Assembly (NCBI RefSeq): GCF_024055575.1
Contig: NZ_JAMXOE010000020.1
Span: 1 to 64,000, forward strand
Origin: Mucilaginibacter flavidus
GTDB taxonomy: Bacteria; Bacteroidota; Bacteroidia; Sphingobacteriales; Sphingobacteriaceae
Length of the DNA stretch: 64,000 bases
Direction: 5' to 3'
How positions within the stretch are numbered: the first letter of the stretch is position 1; every line of letters starts with the position of its first letter. Both the position numbers and the translations under genes were made by a program. This document shows positions 61,048 to 64,000 of this stretch, in pieces. The notes under the pieces were generated by a model that ran no database searches, was not told where the DNA came from, and saw only the letters and a program-made list of their open reading frames with translations.

Positions 61048-62919
61048 TTATTTTGCGGCCGCAACTGCCGGCCAGGTGTTGTTTTTCATATCGGCATCCA
61101 CAAAAATGCCGCCGTCAAGCGTTACTGATTTTACTTCTTTCCCGGTTTTAATTTTTACGGAGATATTTTTCTGGTCCTTTTCCCAAACTATAGGGGTTTG
61201 ATGGATGGTTTCTGTTGTGCCGTCGGTATAGGTCACAATGGCATCAAACGGCACTGCAAAACCACCTATGTTTTTTATGGCCAGGTTATATCCGCCTGAT
61301 GTTTTTTCAACGTTATCCAGGCTCAAATCGATGTAGTAAGGCGTGTAAAACCAGTTGTAAAAAAACCAGTCGAGGTTTTTACCAGAGCCGCTCTTCATCG
61401 AATTAAAATAATCCCAGGGGATCGGGTGTTTGCTGTTCCAGTTACTCATGTAGGTATGCAACGCTTTTTTAAACAGTTCGTCGCCCAACATATCTTTTAA
61501 AGCCAGGTAGCTTAACGATGGCTTGCCATAAGCATTGTTACCACCACCAAATGTTACTTCTGGCGACGGGGTTATTATCGGCATTTCCTTGGCATGAGGG
61601 CCGTGTGTCCACCGGTTAACGCGGAACTGTTTGTAAAACTCATCAGCTTTCGCTTTGCCATTTTCGGCGGTGCCTATTAATAATTCAAACGTTGTGGCCC
61701 AGCCCTCGTCCATAAAAGCATAACGGCTTTCGTTAGTGCCCATGTAGAAGGGGAAGTAGGTGTGGGCTATTTCATGGTCCTGCACCAGCTGCGCAAACGT
61801 CAGGTCTTTTGTATGGCTGTCGTTTACCATCATAGGATATTCCATATCGGCAAATCCCTGGAATGATGTTGTTTTAGGGAATGGGTATGGCACGCCCGGC
61901 AGGTTATGCGAAAACCAATCAAGCGTGTTATGTGCAAACTTCACATACTCGTGAAAATCGTTCGAACTATCGGCGAATGCTGCTTGAATGGCAGTGCGGC
62001 GCTGTGTTTTGTCATCAACAATAACGCTTGCTGCATCCCAATCGTAATGATTGCTGACGCCCAGGGCCACATCAGATATGTTGGTCGAGTTCCATTTCCA
62101 GGTATTGGTGGCGTTTTGGGTAGTAATATTTTTAGCGGCAAGGTCCTGCGCGGTAGCTATGTGTATGGTCTCGTCGCTGGTCATTGAGGCCTGCAGGCGT
62201 TTGGCAAATTCGGGCTGTAAAACCTCGTTGGGGTTTTGCAGGGTACCTGTTGCCCATACCAGGTAGTTTTTAGGTACAGTTACGCTCAGTTTATAATCGC
62301 AAAAGTCGTTATAAAATTCAAGTCCACCGGTGTGCGGCTGGGTATCCCATCCTTTGTAATCATCATAAACCGATACTCTTGGATAAAAATATGCAAGGTA
62401 ATAACTGGTAGAGTCAATCGCCCCATCCCGCCCTTGCCCGCCAGCCAGGTCGTAATGCCAGGCGATGTTCATTTTTAACGAGTCGTGGGGCATCAGCGGC
62501 GATTTTAGACCGACCATCTGGTTGGTGGTAACGGCTTTATCGTTATCCCATTCGGCTTTGGCGCCGTTTATTTTTATATCATCAACCTTAATGCCCAGGG
62601 GCGCATTTGCAGCGGTAGCCGTTCTGCCACGGTGAACGTTTACGATCAGCTTCATGTTAAGTCGGCGTAATGTATCGGGGCTGTTATTAAAATAAGTGAT
62701 GGCTTCAACGCCGGTAATGGTTCTGTTTGGCGGCGCCATACTTACCGATATATCGTAGCGGGCGTGGTTTTGCCAGTACTTTTTACCGGGTTTACCATTC
62801 AATGAACGGGTGCCTTTATCAAAGGCCTGCTTTATTTCGGGCGGCATGGTTAGTGTTTGCGCATTGGCAAACATAAACGCCCCGCAAAGAATTGCGGCAA
62901 GAGTAAATGATTTTAACAT
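61048..62919 (-). CDS. M1-family (gluzincin) metallopeptidase
   Basis: 623 aa from ATG 62919 (MLKSFTLAAILCGAFMFANAQ, a signal peptide); an in-frame start ten codons upstream would spoil the signal. An N-terminal beta-saddle domain is followed by the zinc motif HEIAH and, after 18 residues, the third ligand Glu in MDEGWATTFE, the HExxH-X18-E pattern. The GAMEN exopeptidase motif of classic M1 enzymes is represented only loosely (FADMEYPMM). It should act as a periplasmic or secreted aminopeptidase-like enzyme. Monocistronic with its own terminator. Confidence 0.9.
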   Translation of the reverse strand: MLKSFTLAAILCGAFMFANAQTLTMPPEIKQAFDKGTRSLNGKPGKKYWQNHARYDISVSMAPPNRTITGVEAITYFNNSPDTLRRLNMKLIVNVHRGRTATAANAPLGIKVDDIKINGAKAEWDNDKAVTTNQMVGLKSPLMPHDSLKMNIAWHYDLAGGQGRDGAIDSTSYYLAYFYPRVSVYDDYKGWDTQPHTGGLEFYNDFCDYKLSVTVPKNYLVWATGTLQNPNEVLQPEFAKRLQASMTSDETIHIATAQDLAAKNITTQNATNTWKWNSTNISDVALGVSNHYDWDAASVIVDDKTQRRTAIQAAFADSSNDFHEYVKFAHNTLDWFSHNLPGVPYPFPKTTSFQGFADMEYPMMVNDSHTKDLTFAQLVQDHEIAHTYFPFYMGTNESRYAFMDEGWATTFELLIGTAENGKAKADEFYKQFRVNRWTHGPHAKEMPIITPSPEVTFGGGNNAYGKPSLSYLALKDMLGDELFKKALHTYMSNWNSKHPIPWDYFNSMKSGSGKNLDWFFYNWFYTPYYIDLSLDNVEKTSGGYNLAIKNIGGFAVPFDAIVTYTDGTTETIHQTPIVWEKDQKNISVKIKTGKEVKSVTLDGGIFVDADMKNNTWPAVAAAK

Positions 62920-63053
62920 GGTCAGTTTTTTTGTTGATAGTAAAATCAAATTTATGAAATTATTGGCGGTTTAGTTTTTGTGATTGTTTTGTATCAAAAC
63001 CATTACAAAGAATACCAGAGGATGGCCAAAACCGGCAATCCTCCGGTATACAT

Positions 63054-63464
63054 TTAAAGTATTTGGTTAAACTCAAGTCTTTCGCCATCTGGGCCGGTGA
63101 TGTTAAAATATTTACAACCTTTCTGCCAAAACGGAAGGAAAACGGGGGCAGGTTCAATAACCTGGTAACCATTGCTTTTAAGCGTTTCAAAAACTGTGTC
63201 AACGTCGTCCACATCAAAAGCGATATGGTCTATATGGCCATCCTTCCGGGTTTTAATATCGCCCAATAATGATGAGGGTAGCTGGTATATTTCAATAATC
63301 ATATCTCCCCGTTGCATCATTGCCATAATGCCCTTTTCTCCATTCATTACAAAGTCCGAAGCCATTACATTTTCAAACCCCAGCCCCTTATAAAACGCCG
63401 CAGACCGTCCAAGGTCTGTTACGGGAATCCCCAAATGCTGAAAACCGTTGATTTTTATCTCCAT
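63054..63464 (-). CDS. VOC (glyoxalase/dioxygenase fold) protein
   Basis: 136 aa from ATG 63464 (MEIKINGFQHLGIPVTDLGRSAAFYKGLGF). Two beta-alpha-beta-beta-beta modules are present, with metal-ligand candidates H in FQHLGIPV, H/D in GHIDHIAFDVDDVDT and E in ERLEFNQ. The reaction is not determined: it could be a lyase, dioxygenase or resistance protein. It starts 5 nt after the stop of the transporter gene upstream and is probably co-transcribed with it. Confidence 0.85.
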   Translation of the reverse strand: MEIKINGFQHLGIPVTDLGRSAAFYKGLGFENVMASDFVMNGEKGIMAMMQRGDMIIEIYQLPSSLLGDIKTRKDGHIDHIAFDVDDVDTVFETLKSNGYQVIEPAPVFLPFWQKGCKYFNITGPDGERLEFNQIL

Positions 63465-63469
63465 AATCA

Positions 63470-64000
63470 CTAATGCAGTACAATGTTACTCTCCATGTCC
63501 TCCAGTGCAACACCCTTAGTTTCGGGCATCATTTTCCATACATACAGCAGTTGCAGTACCATCATAAAGGCAAAAAAGCCGAATATGTACGCACCGGGCA
63601 CATTAGCTGCAAAGTATGGGAACACCTGCGCCACCAGCGCGGCAAAAGCCCAATGTGTTAAACAGCCAAACGAGGTGCCGCTTGCCCGCACCGAATTTGG
63701 AAACAACTCCGACAGGAACACCCATATAACAGCTCCCTGCCCAATGGCGTGTGCCGCAATAAACACAAATACATAATACACTATCATGCTATGGTCGGTA
63801 CCATTGAAAGAGAACGCAATAAGCGAGAGGGAAAGGATATATCCAAAGGAGCCTATATACATAAGTGTACGGCGGCCAAACCTGTCGATTAAATACCAGC
63901 CTGTTATGGTGAATATTAAATTAACCACACCAATACCCACTGTTGACAGCAAGGCACCACTGCGCTGGATGCCGGCCATTTCAAACACCTTTGGTGCAAA
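63470..64000 (-). CDS. Sugar-porter MFS transporter, C-terminal part (runs off the window)
   Basis: The last 176 or so residues are visible; the frame is open to 64000 (FAPKVFEMAG...). The motif YLIDRFGRRTLMYIG and the terminal PETKG motif identify the sugar porter (XylE/GLUT-like) family, and VIWVFLSELFPNSVRASG corresponds to the conserved loop of the second half. It should import a hexose or pentose with protons. The start and N-terminal six helices lie outside the window. The VOC gene follows directly. Confidence 0.88.
   Translation of the reverse strand, partial: FAPKVFEMAGIQRSGALLSTVGIGVVNLIFTITGWYLIDRFGRRTLMYIGSFGYILSLSLIAFSFNGTDHSMIVYYVFVFIAAHAIGQGAVIWVFLSELFPNSVRASGTSFGCLTHWAFAALVAQVFPYFAANVPGAYIFGFFAFMMVLQLLYVWKMMPETKGVALEDMESNIVLH

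Overview
The window looks like a chromosome segment of a Bacteroidota species, most likely family Sphingobacteriaceae (Mucilaginibacter/Pedobacter-like). This is an inference from gene content: type IX secretion (T9SS) C-terminal domains, a TonB-dependent receptor with a carboxypeptidase-like N-terminal domain, 7TMR-DISM signalling, tandem fabH genes beside plsX/accB/accC, and Bacteroidota-type promoter boxes (TTTG, about 20 nt, TAnnTTTG). Base composition is moderate with AT-rich spacers. There is no CRISPR array, no rRNA and no clear prophage.

Region 1 (1-26.2 kb) is dominated by very large secreted modular proteins on the minus strand: an NHL/putative-Ig protein of at least 1900 aa (153-5855), a BNR/sortilin-like protein with six cadherin-like repeats and a T9SS sorting domain (9006-13625), a second NHL/cadherin-like T9SS protein (21263-25543), and the remnant of a further T9SS domain (25991-26192). 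Three of these four are damaged: a one-base deletion near 159, an in-frame TAA at 23693, and a decayed fragment. Two of them share a 1,257-bp tract that I find identical base for base. Between them lie a TPR histidine kinase with a response regulator broken by a 15-A tract, a small exported protein that lacks a normal start codon, a TonB-dependent receptor, and a BNR/VPS10-like periplasmic protein.

Region 2 (26.2-39.2 kb) is core metabolism. It holds yceD-rpmF-plsX-fabH-fabH-accB-accC (ribosomal L32 plus initiation of fatty acid synthesis), tatC, a GPH-type sugar transporter, a DUF1365-cyclopropane synthase pair, and a C-terminal processing protease with a small CsbD-like gene upstream.

Region 3 (39.2-48.7 kb) holds a beta-barrel protein and a lipoprotein. 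Next come two tandem class-II tRNA-like RNA genes with oversized variable regions, divergent from an Lrp/AsnC regulator. They are followed by an ACT-domain protein, a 36-aa membrane peptide, tex, two hypotheticals, a Tat-exported molybdopterin oxidoreductase with its cytochrome b, and a DUF1223 protein.

Region 4 (48.7-64 kb) holds an ECF sigma factor with a zinc-type anti-sigma factor, an MxKDx-repeat protein and a peroxiredoxin, then a MORN protein and modABC (molybdate uptake, which could supply the Mo enzyme). After these come GH30 and GH5 glucanases followed by a 7TMR-DISM membrane receptor whose C terminus is an IS1595-type transposase zinc ribbon plus helix-turn-helix. A REP-associated (RAYT) transposase inside its own palindromes, an M1 peptidase, a VOC protein and a truncated sugar-porter gene close the window.

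The two most unusual items are the receptor-transposase-domain fusion (58255-60159) and the tandem tRNA-like RNAs (40918-41233).
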